Under the pieces are notes generated by a model that saw only the letters and a program-made list of their open reading frames with translations, did no database searches and was not told the origin of the DNA. A stretch of 64,000 nt of DNA, from positions 124,001 through 188,000 of the forward strand of contig NW_026570319.1 of assembly GCF_019649055.1 (NCBI RefSeq), given 5' to 3'. The first letter of the stretch is position 1, and each line of letters begins with the position of its first letter. Below are positions 34,001-44,559 of this stretch, one piece after another. This stretch comes from Paramacrobiotus metropolitanus (lineage: Eukaryota; Tardigrada; Eutardigrada; Parachela; Macrobiotidae). The position numbers and the translations under genes are program-made.

Positions 34001-34096
34001 CAACGCAAAGTTATTCGTTTCACTTTTGACAAGCGCAGAATCTTAGAAGACTTTCGAACGGTGCCTTTCGGCTACCATCCGTTAGCAGAAGTATAA
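31008..34096 (+). CDS. Protein-primed DNA polymerase B, exonuclease and polymerase part (downstream of the LTR insertion)
   Basis: The order matches Polinton PolB. First come Cys/His clusters (CQHCKKFCYRLGAAHHCPKMC, CGLCNRAF). The exonuclease motif with FLYCDFEAD near 31530 follows, then HNLMGYDGNFI near 31685. Next are KITLRDSLAFLPMSL and NIRDALFGGRTEAFRL, polymerase motif A DKNSLYPAV near 32860, motif B KLMLNTLWGRLAI near 33380 and motif C LYVDTDCVIAL near 33680. A C-terminal segment with KGISINQGNKDLFTVDTL closes it. The catalytic Asp residues of motifs A and C are visible. The gene is interrupted at a few places in addition to the LTR insertion. Confidence 0.9.
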
Positions 34097-34099
34097 AAG
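34092..34099 (+). promoter_or_regulatory. TATA box (TATAAAAG) for the packaging ATPase
   Basis: It overlaps the stop codon of the polymerase gene (GTATAAAAG) and lies 62 bases before the ATPase ATG at 34154. Confidence 0.6.
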
Positions 34100-34153
34100 C
34101 CAGAAAGTTAAACACTTGCCAATTGTTCTGCTCCGTTACTGTTACCGGAAAAA

Positions 34154-35043
34154 ATGTTTGAGCAGTTTAGTTTTGAGCCGCTTCTTGTGCACCCGTTCAA
34201 CTTGGTCTGCAGCTGCCAAAGCCAAGGTGGCAAAACATACTGGATTTCGCGGCTGCTCGAAATGCGCAAGATTACTCCTTTTCCTAAAAAAATCTATTTT
34301 ATTTTCTCTTACGAGTCGGCTTTTTTTAAAACCATGAAACGTCATACGAAAAATATTGTTTTATTAAAGATATTCCAAGCGATATTGCAGAGGAGAGTTT
34401 TACTAATAAATGCGAGCCATCACTGATTATTTTAGACGATCAAATGCAAAATATAGATAAAAACGTAGTGTCACTTTTCACTCGCGGCACCCATCATCTC
34501 AATCGTTCAGTAATTCTGACAGTACAGAACGTATTCTACCAAAATCCCTTTATGAGAACCATTTCGTTAAATGCGCATTATTTAGTGTTGTGGAAGCAGC
34601 CGCGCGATATGCTGCAAATCGAGATTCTCGCTCGACAAATGTACCCTCGTAGTTCTAGTTTTTTTATGGAAGCATATAAATCTGCGACCGCTCGCGATTA
34701 CGGTTATTTGTTCTTGGATTTCAAGTCCTGTACGCCAGATGTTCTGCGCGTACGTGCTTGCATTCTAAACGAAACCAGTGACCTTTACCAGCGCATATAC
34801 GCCATAAATACAACATCTATGGAGGAATTTGCTCTGGTCCCTGTAAAACACTTGACGGCCATTGGATCAAAAATGGTGATGACACGAAAGAAAAGTAACG
34901 GAAGCGGGAGCGGCGCCGGTAGTTCAAAGAGTCACACCAAGAGCAGTAACAAAAGCAGCAGAAAAAAGAAGCTGAATGCTGGCAAAAAGAAACGTCAAAA
35001 AGTGGTAAAGAATGCGCTGGACTGGGGATCGCTAGCTAGCTAA
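34154..35043 (+). CDS. FtsK/HerA-type DNA-packaging ATPase, interrupted
   Basis: The ATPase pumps the genome into capsids. The N terminus FEQFSFEPLLVHPFN leads into a Walker A-like CQSQGGKTYW. Walker B appears as SLIILDDQ near 34430, followed by the sensor region VSLFTRGTHHLNRSVILTVQN typical of Polinton and adenovirus-like ATPases (RG.HH ... QN). The last 70 residues are an unusual Ser/Lys/Gly tail (KKSNGSGSGAGSSKSH), probably nucleic-acid binding. A polyadenylation signal follows at 35128. The part has about one break. Confidence 0.87.
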
Positions 35044-35127
35044 AATGGATCTGTCTGTTTTTATTGTAAATAGCAGAGACAGTAAAATAATGTCTTTATG
35101 TATTACTGCATGGTGGCTGTATATGTC

Positions 35128-35133
35128 AATAAA
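35128..35133 (+). terminator. Polyadenylation signal (AATAAA) after the ATPase
   Basis: AATAAA, 85 bases after the ATPase stop codon. Confidence 0.45.
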
Positions 35134-35287
35134 GTTTAAATTATGAAAAACAGATGGGTCACTACCGTCAGAGCGCTGAGATTTTATTGATCTTTGTTCA
35201 AATGTTCATCGCCTTTTTGCTATTGACATGACAAACACACAAACACATACACACGCACACACACTCATTCAAACACAGGTACGAACA

Positions 35288-36416
35288 TCATTTCTTCACA
35301 ATCTCACAAACTTCACTATCATCACCGTCAATAGCATCTCCATCATCATCGTCATCATCATCATCATCATTCACATCACCCTCATCGTCGTCATCCCCAC
35401 CTTCAATATCACTACCGCAGTTTGCTTTAGTGGAAACAAGGTCGACGCTATCCGTAGTCTCATCATTATCATCATCATCATCATCATCACCATTGTCATC
35501 GACAAAACCGTTGTTATTGTGGCCGCCAGGTTTATTACTATTTCGGATTTTATAATTCGTCCTTTTCTTCGGGTTTCCGGTTTTGTTGCCGCTGAATTTT
35601 TGCTTATATTGCTGCTTTTTCGAGGAATAAGGTGGTTGCTGAGATGATTTTCCTTTCCGTAAAACTGGTTGGGGCTGACAAAACTTATTATCCTTCTGCC
35701 ACTCTTTTACTTTTTCTCTGAATTTCTGGAGCGCGTTACTGATTTCCGAAAGGTACTGCAGGGGAAAATGTAGTCCACATCTAGTAGCTACGTATTCGTC
35801 CTTTTGTTGAGATCTGACGATAAGCCGAATGTCTGCTCGCGGCTGGTTCTCTACATAGGTGCTCAGGCTTAGCATTACCTTGGTGGGCTTGTGCTGCAAG
35901 CAAGCAGGGATATTTAGTAGTGCCTGTACTACCGCTTCTACTGCGTAGTGACGGAAATTCGTCTTTATGTAAAGTAGAGCTCATAACAATAGGCGGAGAT
36001 TGCTGAATGATTTCGCTGATGTTTTTTTCCGTGGGAAAAAGAATTATGTCCAGGCGCGGCTCGCCTTTCAACCAGCTATTTGTAAGAGCAGTTATATTCA
36101 TTTGATAATTTAAGGTTTTTTCCGAGAGTGCTCGTATTAGCCTGTTAACGGACCCATTCAGCGGTCTGAACATCGAAAGAATATTTTCGACACCGCGACC
36201 GTTTTTTAAAATTGCCAAGGTGTCATTAATAAAACTGCTAATTAAAAAAGATTTTCCGTTTAGAACGGCAGCAGTCTCATTAGTAAATTGATTAAGCATT
36301 CTCCCGCTTCTCGTAAAAAGGCACAGCGTTGTTAGTTGGGTTGCAAAAATTAAAACTAAAAAGGTCGGTTGGCTATAGCGATGCCAAGCGGAAATAAGAT
36401 ACTCATGAAAGGTCAT
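35288..36416 (-). CDS. Membrane-anchored N-terminal frame and PC4-like acidic protein
   Basis: Two overlapping minus-strand frames. The upstream one begins with MTFHEYLISAWHRYS, a membrane helix (FLVLIFATQLTTLCLF) and a helical ectodomain with several N-glycosylation sites (NETA, NDTL, NITA). The downstream one contains VMLSLSTYVENQPRADIRLIV, then TRCGLHFPLQYLSEISNALQKF. This resembles the PC4/p15 single-stranded-DNA-binding fold (V.LS.Y...VDIR ... T..GL.L), followed by a basic Lys/Gln region and a very acidic Asp-rich tail. They may be one interrupted gene or two genes. A role in DNA replication or transcription for the PC4-like part is inference. Confidence 0.45.
35335..35500. repeat. ATC/GAT trinucleotide tracts encoding the acidic tail
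   Basis: Two interrupted (ATC)n tracts on the plus strand, read as poly-Asp on the minus strand. They are part of the preceding coding region. Confidence 0.6.
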
Positions 36417-36488
36417 TTTAGCAAATGCTTAAGTGCCCAGGGGCGGCAGAAGAGCGCAACTGTTCTCGACAGCTCCGCTCTCCTTCCG

Positions 36489-36496
36489 CTTTTATA
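36489..36496 (-). promoter_or_regulatory. TATA box (TATAAAAG) for the minus-strand membrane/PC4-like unit
   Basis: Minus strand GGATATAAAAGCGG, about 75 bases before the ATG at 36416. Confidence 0.55.
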
Positions 36497-37074
36497 TCCA
36501 GCACAATCATCATTCCGCCTATGCCAAAATATTATTGTTGAAAACCCTGCATTTGTTTACAAAATGTTTACAGAGAAGGGTTATTGCATGCACTTACAAC
36601 AAGAATGAACGGGGCGGTATTCAACAGCGTTTCGTATTCCGATCCTCCAGCATCGTCTTGGCTTAAAATTTTCAGATTACCACTACCAGCATTGCTCTTA
36701 GTATTTCCATGTGCCATTTTTCCGTAATGCCAAGCAAAGTGAATTTCGCGCATTCAGCATATTGCTCAAATAGCCTTTTTATTGAGTAGGGTAATATAAG
36801 TAGGTCATGATGTTAAATTGTCAACGCCTCCTGCTGCCTGTTGGGGCAGACTGGAAAAGCCTTTGTTATTGCCTGGCAGCAGCTGCATGGCAGAAGGCGC
36901 ACAGCTTGTCGTCTGGCAGGGGCGGAGCATGTCCAGCTGGCTGTTGTTTACGGCCAGATGAACGCAGCTTACCGCCCGCTGCTTCCATGTCGGTGAATTG
37001 ACTCATGCAAGAGCATAGGGCGGCTATGGAACCCACCCCCCACCGCGCAGAAAACTACCATTATAGCGGAAGCG
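36497..37074. other. Divergent intergenic region
   Basis: It lies between the TATA boxes of the PC4-like unit and BIR protein 2. Short open frames are present without recognisable domains. I see no other feature. Confidence 0.35.
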
Positions 37075-37082
37075 TATAAAAG
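37075..37082 (+). promoter_or_regulatory. TATA box (TATAAAAG) for BIR protein 2
   Basis: GCGTATAAAAGCAAAAC lies 69 bases before the ATG at 37144. It is followed by a TTTCAG initiator-like motif. Confidence 0.6.
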
Positions 37083-37143
37083 CAAAACCGTAACTATTTC
37101 AGCTAGCTACTCGATCAAGTTGTTCAGCGGCAAATTTCCAAAA

Positions 37144-37783
37144 ATGTCCGATTTTAGTCCGTTTATTCAGCAGGATACAGAGCTTGGTCTGAAAATTGTT
37201 TGGCCCGGGAATTACGATGAAGTAGCTATTAATCAGCTAAGGGCAAATGGCTTTACCCCTGTTAATCTTCTCGATTCCTACTTATGCGCTTATTGTGGAC
37301 GGATAGACGTTGGATTAACTACGCAAGCCAATCCAATCATTTCTCATATTCAGAAATATTCTGATTGCGAAAAACTCCGTGAAATGTGTATGGATGATGC
37401 GGATGATGATGAGCGCCCTATTAAGCTCAAGTTACCGGAGTTTCCAGCTTTTCAGAACCTGGACGATCGCCTGAAAAGCTATGCCCATTGGCCCGCGAAA
37501 ATTGCGAAGTCTCCCTATGAACTTGCACAAGCAGGGTTCCACCACGATGGTTAAGTGCTTCTATTGTGGACTTATGGTCAGTGGGTGGATTAGCTCGGAT
37601 GTTCCGCTGCTGGAGCATCTGCGCTGGGCCCCCAGTTGTCTCTACGTTCTCCTTAAGCTTACGGATCGTCGCATGCCACCCATATATGCCACGTGCTGCT
37701 CACCAACAGACAGCGAACCATCATCATCGACAGCTATAAGCCCCAGATCGCCACCCACAGCCTTCTCTGACCCGAAAAACTGA
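37144..37783 (+). CDS. BIR-domain (IAP-like) protein 2, interrupted
   Basis: ATG at 37144 (MSDFSPFIQQD). The first BIR-like unit has NQLRANGFTPV, CAYCG and H...SDC. The second is closer to the consensus: RLKSYAHWPAKIAKSPYELAQAGFHH, then CFYCG, W and LEHLRWAPSC. The zinc ligands C-C-H-C of that unit are visible. A Ser/Pro-rich tail follows and no RING is seen. Viral IAPs block caspases, so this is probably an anti-apoptotic factor. The copy has about one break. Confidence 0.75.
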
Positions 37784-38204
37784 CCACCACTAAACAAGCT
37801 TAATTAAACGTATCGGACTTGCTTCCTATCACTGAAGGTCATTGAAGATTACTATCAGCAAAATAAAAACCACCGCTGCAATGAGTTCCTGGCTGTTTAC
37901 TATTCAAGTTTGAAAAAGGTTTCTGATTCTAATCGGATTGCATGAAACAATAAAATAAAGACGGTACCAGTAAGTTGTCGCCGGCGCAAAAATGTTTGTA
38001 AACCCTAAAAAGTTCATACGATACCGTTCTTTCAAGATTAAAAACCAAAACAAGTAGCCTGTAAATTGAAAGATTTGACCCTCATTGTCAGCTATAACAA
38101 CTAACTGAGCAGTAAGCCATCGCCAGTAAAGGAGGAAATGTACTGCCGCAAAAACAAAAAATTCAACAATATCTTCCCATACAGTAGCGGGAGAAAAACG
38201 ATTT
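37784..38204. other. Convergent intergenic spacer, nothing recognised
   Basis: It lies between BIR protein 2 and the 3' end of the JmjC/OTU gene. A polyadenylation-like AATAAAATAAAG occurs near 37950. No gene seen. Confidence 0.4.
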
Positions 38205-41200
38205 CTAAAACAGCTGAAGAAATTGTCCCGGACGATATTCCTTGCAGTTGGTTTTCTTAGGAATTACGGCGTAAAAGTGGCGCTGGATCTTGACGTTCAT
38301 GATGCGCAAAATCGGAAGTGATTTATCCACGACACCATCTTTGTTCGGGAAACAGGGGCGAAAATCGAATGCTACCGATCCGTTTTTCGTGGGAAATAGG
38401 AGAGCTTTCCTTTTCGTCTGCAAGGAATATTTTTGCTATTTTTACATTTGACAAAAATAGAAAACCAATACGAAAATTGCTTACTGGGCAGTCCAGTGGC
38501 AGAGATCCAGGATCAATGAAAGCACTGTAGCCATCATAGCTGTAAATCGCTTGTCCGATGAAAAGAGCTATTCCGCCGCCATGTCGCTCCATACCATATC
38601 GATCTGCGTTCACTGAGGCCGCGGAAGACTCTTTCTTAGAGAGGCAGGCGATTTTAAGGAGTTCGGGGAAGGTACGCGGCTTGGATTTCGGATGCGAATT
38701 CTCATACAGCTGCTCGAATGCCTGACCATAATGGAGCATTCCAAAGACGGCAGCCAGCCGCATCGCAAGGTAGTGCTCGTCACTTCCCGTCTTTGCCAGT
38801 GAGATGGCTCAAAAAAACAGTTGCCATCGCCAGGCACGTTGTATGCTGTGTACTCTTCACAAAACTCCACTGATTGCAGCATTTCGTAGTGCCATTTGCA
38901 GCCCACATGCCGCGAATCGACATTTTCTACCAAAATTTGGCGTGAGGCAGCCTGGGACGTCAAGAAGTCCTTTAGTTGTTCCGCGATATTTCCATATTGC
39001 TCTTTAATGAGCTACAAAAACGTAGGGAAAAAATGAAAAATCACGCTCATTGCTAACCCACATATACGCACACATGCGACACAGACACAAACACACACAC
39101 AAACACAGGGTTTAGTTGTTATCCTTACAGTAAGGACAGCAAGGTGGAACTGTTCAGCCGCAAGCAGTGTGGCGTCGACACAACATCTGTCGACCAATTC
39201 CAACACATCCACAATAACGTTCCGAGTGAGCGATAATGGGGAAAGAAGGGCAGAAGTCAGCTGCAATTTGCAAGATGCCGCATATTTCTAAAGAACAAAA
39301 CAGAGAAATTCTGATGATTCTGTGCAAATATCTCAGACGGATTTGCCGGCAAAGCAGTGCTTTTTACCTCCTGGTCAACAAGCGCGCTCATCAAATGGTT
39401 GAAAGCGCCGCGACGGTGATCGGCAGAGGCGGTGCCTGCCAAGAGCGGCAAATGAACCTCGTCCGGATACAATGTGCATAGCTTGCTGAGAAGATGCTGA
39501 TTAATATCGACTTCGATTGTGAAACTCGGCTTCTTGACTTCGCTCAGAATCTCGTTCCCGGATTTGGAGGGCGACGACAGTGAATCACAATCATCAATGG
39601 GGATGATATTCTGCAAGCATTTTGTGTGTACAGGCTACAAACGTAGCAGTGAATCCTAGAATCATACCTCTTCAAGGACCATTTCAGGACCTTCCTTCGG
39701 CTCTACGTCGATGACTACCGCAGGAACAACGGGCAAAAGATCGCGAACGTCTACTAGCGCTTCCATGCTTCCACTGCTTTGTACGACTGGCCCCAAGGGT
39801 GTTTCGGCGATTAAGCCTGCAGCGCCGTCATCAACCACCAAGTAGCCGCTAGCGCCACACTCGTAAATGCTGGAATAAGACTTCAAATCGGCTTTCACGG
39901 GCTCGAGGGCATCAAAACTCGACGAAACATCAAGGAGCTTCTGGCGGTGCTTGTACAAATCAAGCTTCTTTAGCTCGTTCCCAATTTGTTGTAAAGTCTG
40001 GGGTTTCTCCGCCAGTAGCTGCCGGTGTGCTGCATTTCGGTCCGTGCTTTGGGGGTGTGGATCGACAGTTTCTACCGCCTGTTTTTTCGGACCACTTGGC
40101 TGCTGCAAACGATTGAGCCATTAAAACTGAAACGTGAAAAACTTAAACGAGCATGTTTTTCACATACTTCGGTTGCGTCTTCAGCATCATTTTTGGCGTT
40201 CACTGCCAGCGAAAAACCAAAGTGAGGGGGATTGGGTTCAGAGCCAGAGCCGCGACCGCTATCCTGCAGAGACTGCGCTTCCGCATCGGGCTTCACGGAA
40301 TTCGGAAGCCATTGTGACGTGCTGGCAACTTCCATTTCGTCATTGGGAGGAATACTGTGAGTAGGGGATTGTTCTTCTTCCACAGCATCCAATGAGGTTG
40401 ATGACGGCGACGGTGTCGCAGTGCCCGGTTCCTGTCCGGCAGACGCGGTAGGACACTGTTCTGCTGACACAACCACCGAATCGCTGCTGCCTCCATCCTC
40501 GGACAACGACTATAAAGGCACGCACATTATTAACAACGGGAAGAAAATTTACGAGCTTGGTACTATGGATACAGTTCCGGCAACGCACCTTGATTGTCTT
40601 TCTACGTTTGGCTGATGGCTCCTCATCGCCGGTGGAAGGATGATGCGCTTCTTCCTGCTTGTGGTCACCATTGTGCTCATGCTCCCCGTCGTCTTCAGTG
40701 CTCTTAATAGCACTCACATCCGCCCCGAAGTGCTCGTCCAGTGTGCGGCAGCGTTTTCCTGAGCTTGCCGGCAGCGGTGTGGAGTGGCGCATATCACCGG
40801 ACGATGACGTAGTGGAGGTAGTGACGGGTAGAATAACAGGTGGCTGTTTAGAAGCTGCTGCCCTGCTATACGCTGTCCGCGTTGACCGAGTCGCACCTCT
40901 CGAAAGCTTCACAGTGGACGGACGTTTCTCTTCCGGCTCTGGCAGCGCCCGTTTTGTCGTTGGCCAGGGGACCTTGCGCAATTTTTCCCACCGCTTTTTC
41001 TGCATGCAAGGAATAGATCAGTCAAAAATGTTGCAAAAGAGAATCAATCGCGTTTTCAAATATCTTACCACTACATCCGGCTTGCAGGCCTGAATGATGC
41101 TCAGGCTCCCATCCAGAATCCGATTCAATGCGAAATCGACCATGGGCCAAGGATCATCTTTGCGTAATTGGCGCAGGTCGTGCAGCTTTCGAGGGGTTAG

Positions 41201-43939
41201 AAGAACACAGAAGAGGCTGCCCAGTTTGTTTTCACGCCGGGCCAGGTTATCGACAGCCGGCTTTGCCCTTCGCTCCACTAGATCCCAGAGTTGATCGAAT
41301 TTCGACTGCAGCGCGCGCGGATAGCAGGCAATTTTGAGAAGCCAGCCTATCGCTTCGGACTGATCTTTCGTCAGAGCCTGATGGTCATCGCAAATTCCAG
41401 GCATTGCGGGCTCAAGATTTACAAAAGCGTTGGATAATGCTTAATAAACAACAGCTTAGCTGACGCGAGCGGCTTGCTTTGTTGAGTAGTTTGAACTGGA
41501 GAGAAATGAAAGCGGTGGTCAGGATTCGTAATGGGAACGGTGTCCGGTAGATCTACGGTATCATCCACGGCCTGGTCATCACTGAACGGAACAGGAACGT
41601 TATCTGGAATCCCAAGCTCTTGTGCATGCTGTCGTGCAACTACTTCGACACATCTCCTGGCTGTACTGAAAAGCTGCTTGCCCGTGTACTGCAGGGCGAC
41701 CTGCGCGTTGACTTCCTGGGCTCGACAACACAAAAACTTCTGCTCTTCTGCCGTGGGATTCAGGTACAGACAAACCTGCACAACAAAAACAAAGAATACA
41801 AATGTGAATTTTTGAATAAGGCATTGCGAGGACTGATGAACACGCACGTCCAGTTCTTCCCATCCCATCATTTCCGCCGCGGCGCACCGCTGTGCACCTG
41901 TAAGAGTAATCCTGTTAAATACTTTTTCTACATGATGCGCCTAGCATAGTTCGAGAATGCATACCGTCGTAGATGGAAATCTTGATTTTGCCATTATTGA
42001 CCAGCTTTTCCACGTCTTCCCATGTACCATCCGGTTTATTGTAAAACACTCCCGTAACTGTCCAGCCAACTGTGTCGGGAGTTTCGTCTGTTCGATGGTT
42101 ACGTAAATGGTGGCGTAGATCATTGGCATAGTTTAAAGAGACTGGCCGGACATCCGGGTGCGGGACCTTGCTGCCCCAGACCAGGCAACTAAGAATAAAT
42201 TTTCGCCTAACCAGGAACCGCGTTGTCAGAGCCGGTGGTTCAAAAGAAGTGGGCTTTTCTGGCAACAAGATATCGTCCGGCTTTAGGCGCTCCTGAGCTG
42301 CATATGCCCGACCGGAATAGTGGTACCATTCCACTGACTCCGGGAGCGGAAGATTAGAAGTCAGGTCAAGCTGGGGATTATTTGTTGCCTTGGCAAGCTG
42401 GTCTCGGGCGTTTAACCAAGTTTCCATCTGAAAAACTTCCATTCTGCACATTCCGCGGGAGGTAGCCTTTGGATCTGTATTGTTGGCAATATCGTCAGGG
42501 CATTGACGATAGAGATCCGTACCGATAACTACATCTCTGTAGTTATGGATATCCGCAAAGTTTCCTGCAATGGCTTCATTACGTCCAATTTGACCGCCTT
42601 GATGGATCACCCCGCAGCCGACAAGAACGAGATCTCCCGGTCCCTGCTCGATGTACCATGCATGACCTCCTTGCCGCAAGAAGTCTCTCCAGTCGGCCAG
42701 GATGAGGAGTTTGTGAAGATGGTTCACGCCGATATCGTCACACGTTGCGGTGTCTGGCGCGATAACTTGAGCGTACTTGTCTATTAAAAATATTAAAAAC
42801 AAACAAACAGATGACACCTAAGGACGTTCTCATATGGGAGCCACACCCGTTGCAATTATTCTATCGCTTTCTTACCTGCAAATATTTTCTTGGCCAGTGG
42901 AAAGTGCTCAACCGGAATTCCCATCCATGACTTAATGACGCTTTCTAGTGTGAACAGGAAGTTGAAAGACGCGAGCATCCCATCTTCACAGTGAGAACCG
43001 AACCCGGTAAGTCCGGCTGATACGAGCAGCTGATTTTTGGTAATGCCGGGCCGAGGACCGCGCTTGAACATCCGGTCAAGCTCTTTAAGCACACAGGGCA
43101 CTTCGAAATCGCACAACTACAAAAAAAAAGCAACAATGATTCCCCTACGTTTACTTAATTCCCCTACGAAGATGACACTTAGCAAAAAGGACGCATGCTT
43201 TAATTATGCTTACTTCTGGAACAATCTTCACTTCGTCTACAAAGGCATAATAGCCGACGTCTCGGGATGCTGCTTGTGAATGGCGAAGTGCGGCAAAGAA
43301 TCTCACGCCGGCCTCAGCATCGTGCTGCCCGGGATTTCCCTTCAGGACATCACTGGCATCTAGCTGGCGTAAAATGTTGTTCTCTGATTTCCAGAGCGCA
43401 CGTTTGGCACATTCATCCCAAGATAACCGTTCATCAAGGGGACAGTACTGCTTGCCAGCATTTTGAATAACGACTAAGCCGTTAGGATTGGCCGTGAAGA
43501 ACTGTTTGGAATACGTTAGCTGTCCGTTCCTTTCAAACTCTTTGAACGCGGGATGTTCCTGCATATCATTTCGCGATATGCACAGATGTTTGTTACCGGT
43601 CACCTGAAGATGTTCAGATGGATGTTTTAAGAAATAATTATCGTGGAAGTTTTACTAGCACAAAGGTTATGGGATAGGCGTTCAGCAGGCAGTTTATAGA
43701 CAGACACACACCTTCATAAACAAACTGCGTGGGAATTGGTATTGACCGGGGTTTTCTTTCATTTGAAGATATTCACGCTTAAACAGATCGTAAATCTGCG
43801 GTCCCACATTGTTCCGATCGAATTTACATTCCACCTCGCGCGCTTTGTGCAGCTGACCAGGAAATTCAACGTCAAGGTTGGCAATATCGCTGTTGGATAA
43901 GCAGCCCATGGGCACTGTTGTTGCAGCGGGGAACGACAT
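38205..43939 (-). CDS. Intron-rich JmjC demethylase-like plus OTU protease-like gene (Polinton cargo)
   Basis: On the minus strand about 13 coding blocks of 50-820 bases are separated by short GT-AG introns of about 60-110 bases, from an ATG at 43939 to a stop at 38205. The first two blocks are unassigned. The next two match JmjC dioxygenases: KSWMGIPVEHF preceded by GSHCEDGMLASFNFL (iron ligands H and E/D), then EQGPGDLVLVGCGVIHQGGQIGRNEAIAGNFAD with the distal His. The middle blocks are helical, then charged and Ser/Pro-rich, with KRRK nuclear-signal-like text near 40640. The last blocks carry an OTU cysteine-protease pattern: YNVPGDGNCFF (catalytic Cys) and QRHFYAVIP (catalytic His). JmjC enzymes remove histone methyl marks and OTU proteases cut ubiquitin chains. 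One gene is the simplest reading, but two adjacent genes are possible. There is about one break. Confidence 0.65.
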
Positions 43940-44559
43940 TGTTGAGGAATTACTGGGGAATACATGAGCGTGAGCGTTAATTCTAAATGTTACAAGAGTA
44001 TAATTATGCTGGTTTTTTAATTGGCTACACGATGGATACAGGGCAGTGTGTCTTTAAACATGCTGTTCCTAATATTATTAACTGCAGAAATTTACCTAAT
44101 CCGTACATATATGTTTGACAACTGCCACAGGTTGGTATAGGTTAGAGTTATTGACACTCGTGTTTTGCTGATAGACTTCCAATTCCATTCCACTTCCTTA
44201 CCATCATCACACATTCTTGTTTTGAACAAAGAATTACATACAGCCCAGTATTAAAAACAAAACAATCAAAAAACTAATAACTGTTATTAGAAATCTATAC
44301 CAATCAGCCATGAACAAGATACACATCATCAACGTTAGCATGGAAAAGAATCAGGAAACAAAGGTTTTAACACAAATCCAAATCTTCATTCCACTCTCCG
44401 CTGGTCCATCCTTCACCATCAGATCTACAAAAATGCCGTGATAGTTAGAAAATAACTCAACAGACTGCTGCTATGTGGCAAACGATGCAGCGGAAAAAGA
44501 TTACTGCACCTAAATAATAATATTCTACTGTTAATATTATCATTTCTTGTCTCACCTTA
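43940..44559. other. Intergenic, nothing recognised
   Basis: AT-rich sequence between the JmjC/OTU start and the SGNH/coiled-coil 3' end. It should contain the promoter of the former. I see no clean TATA box. Confidence 0.35.

Noticed and set aside
35228-35647. Plus-strand Ile/Thr-rich frame
   Set aside because: It is the complement of the Asp-rich tail tract.
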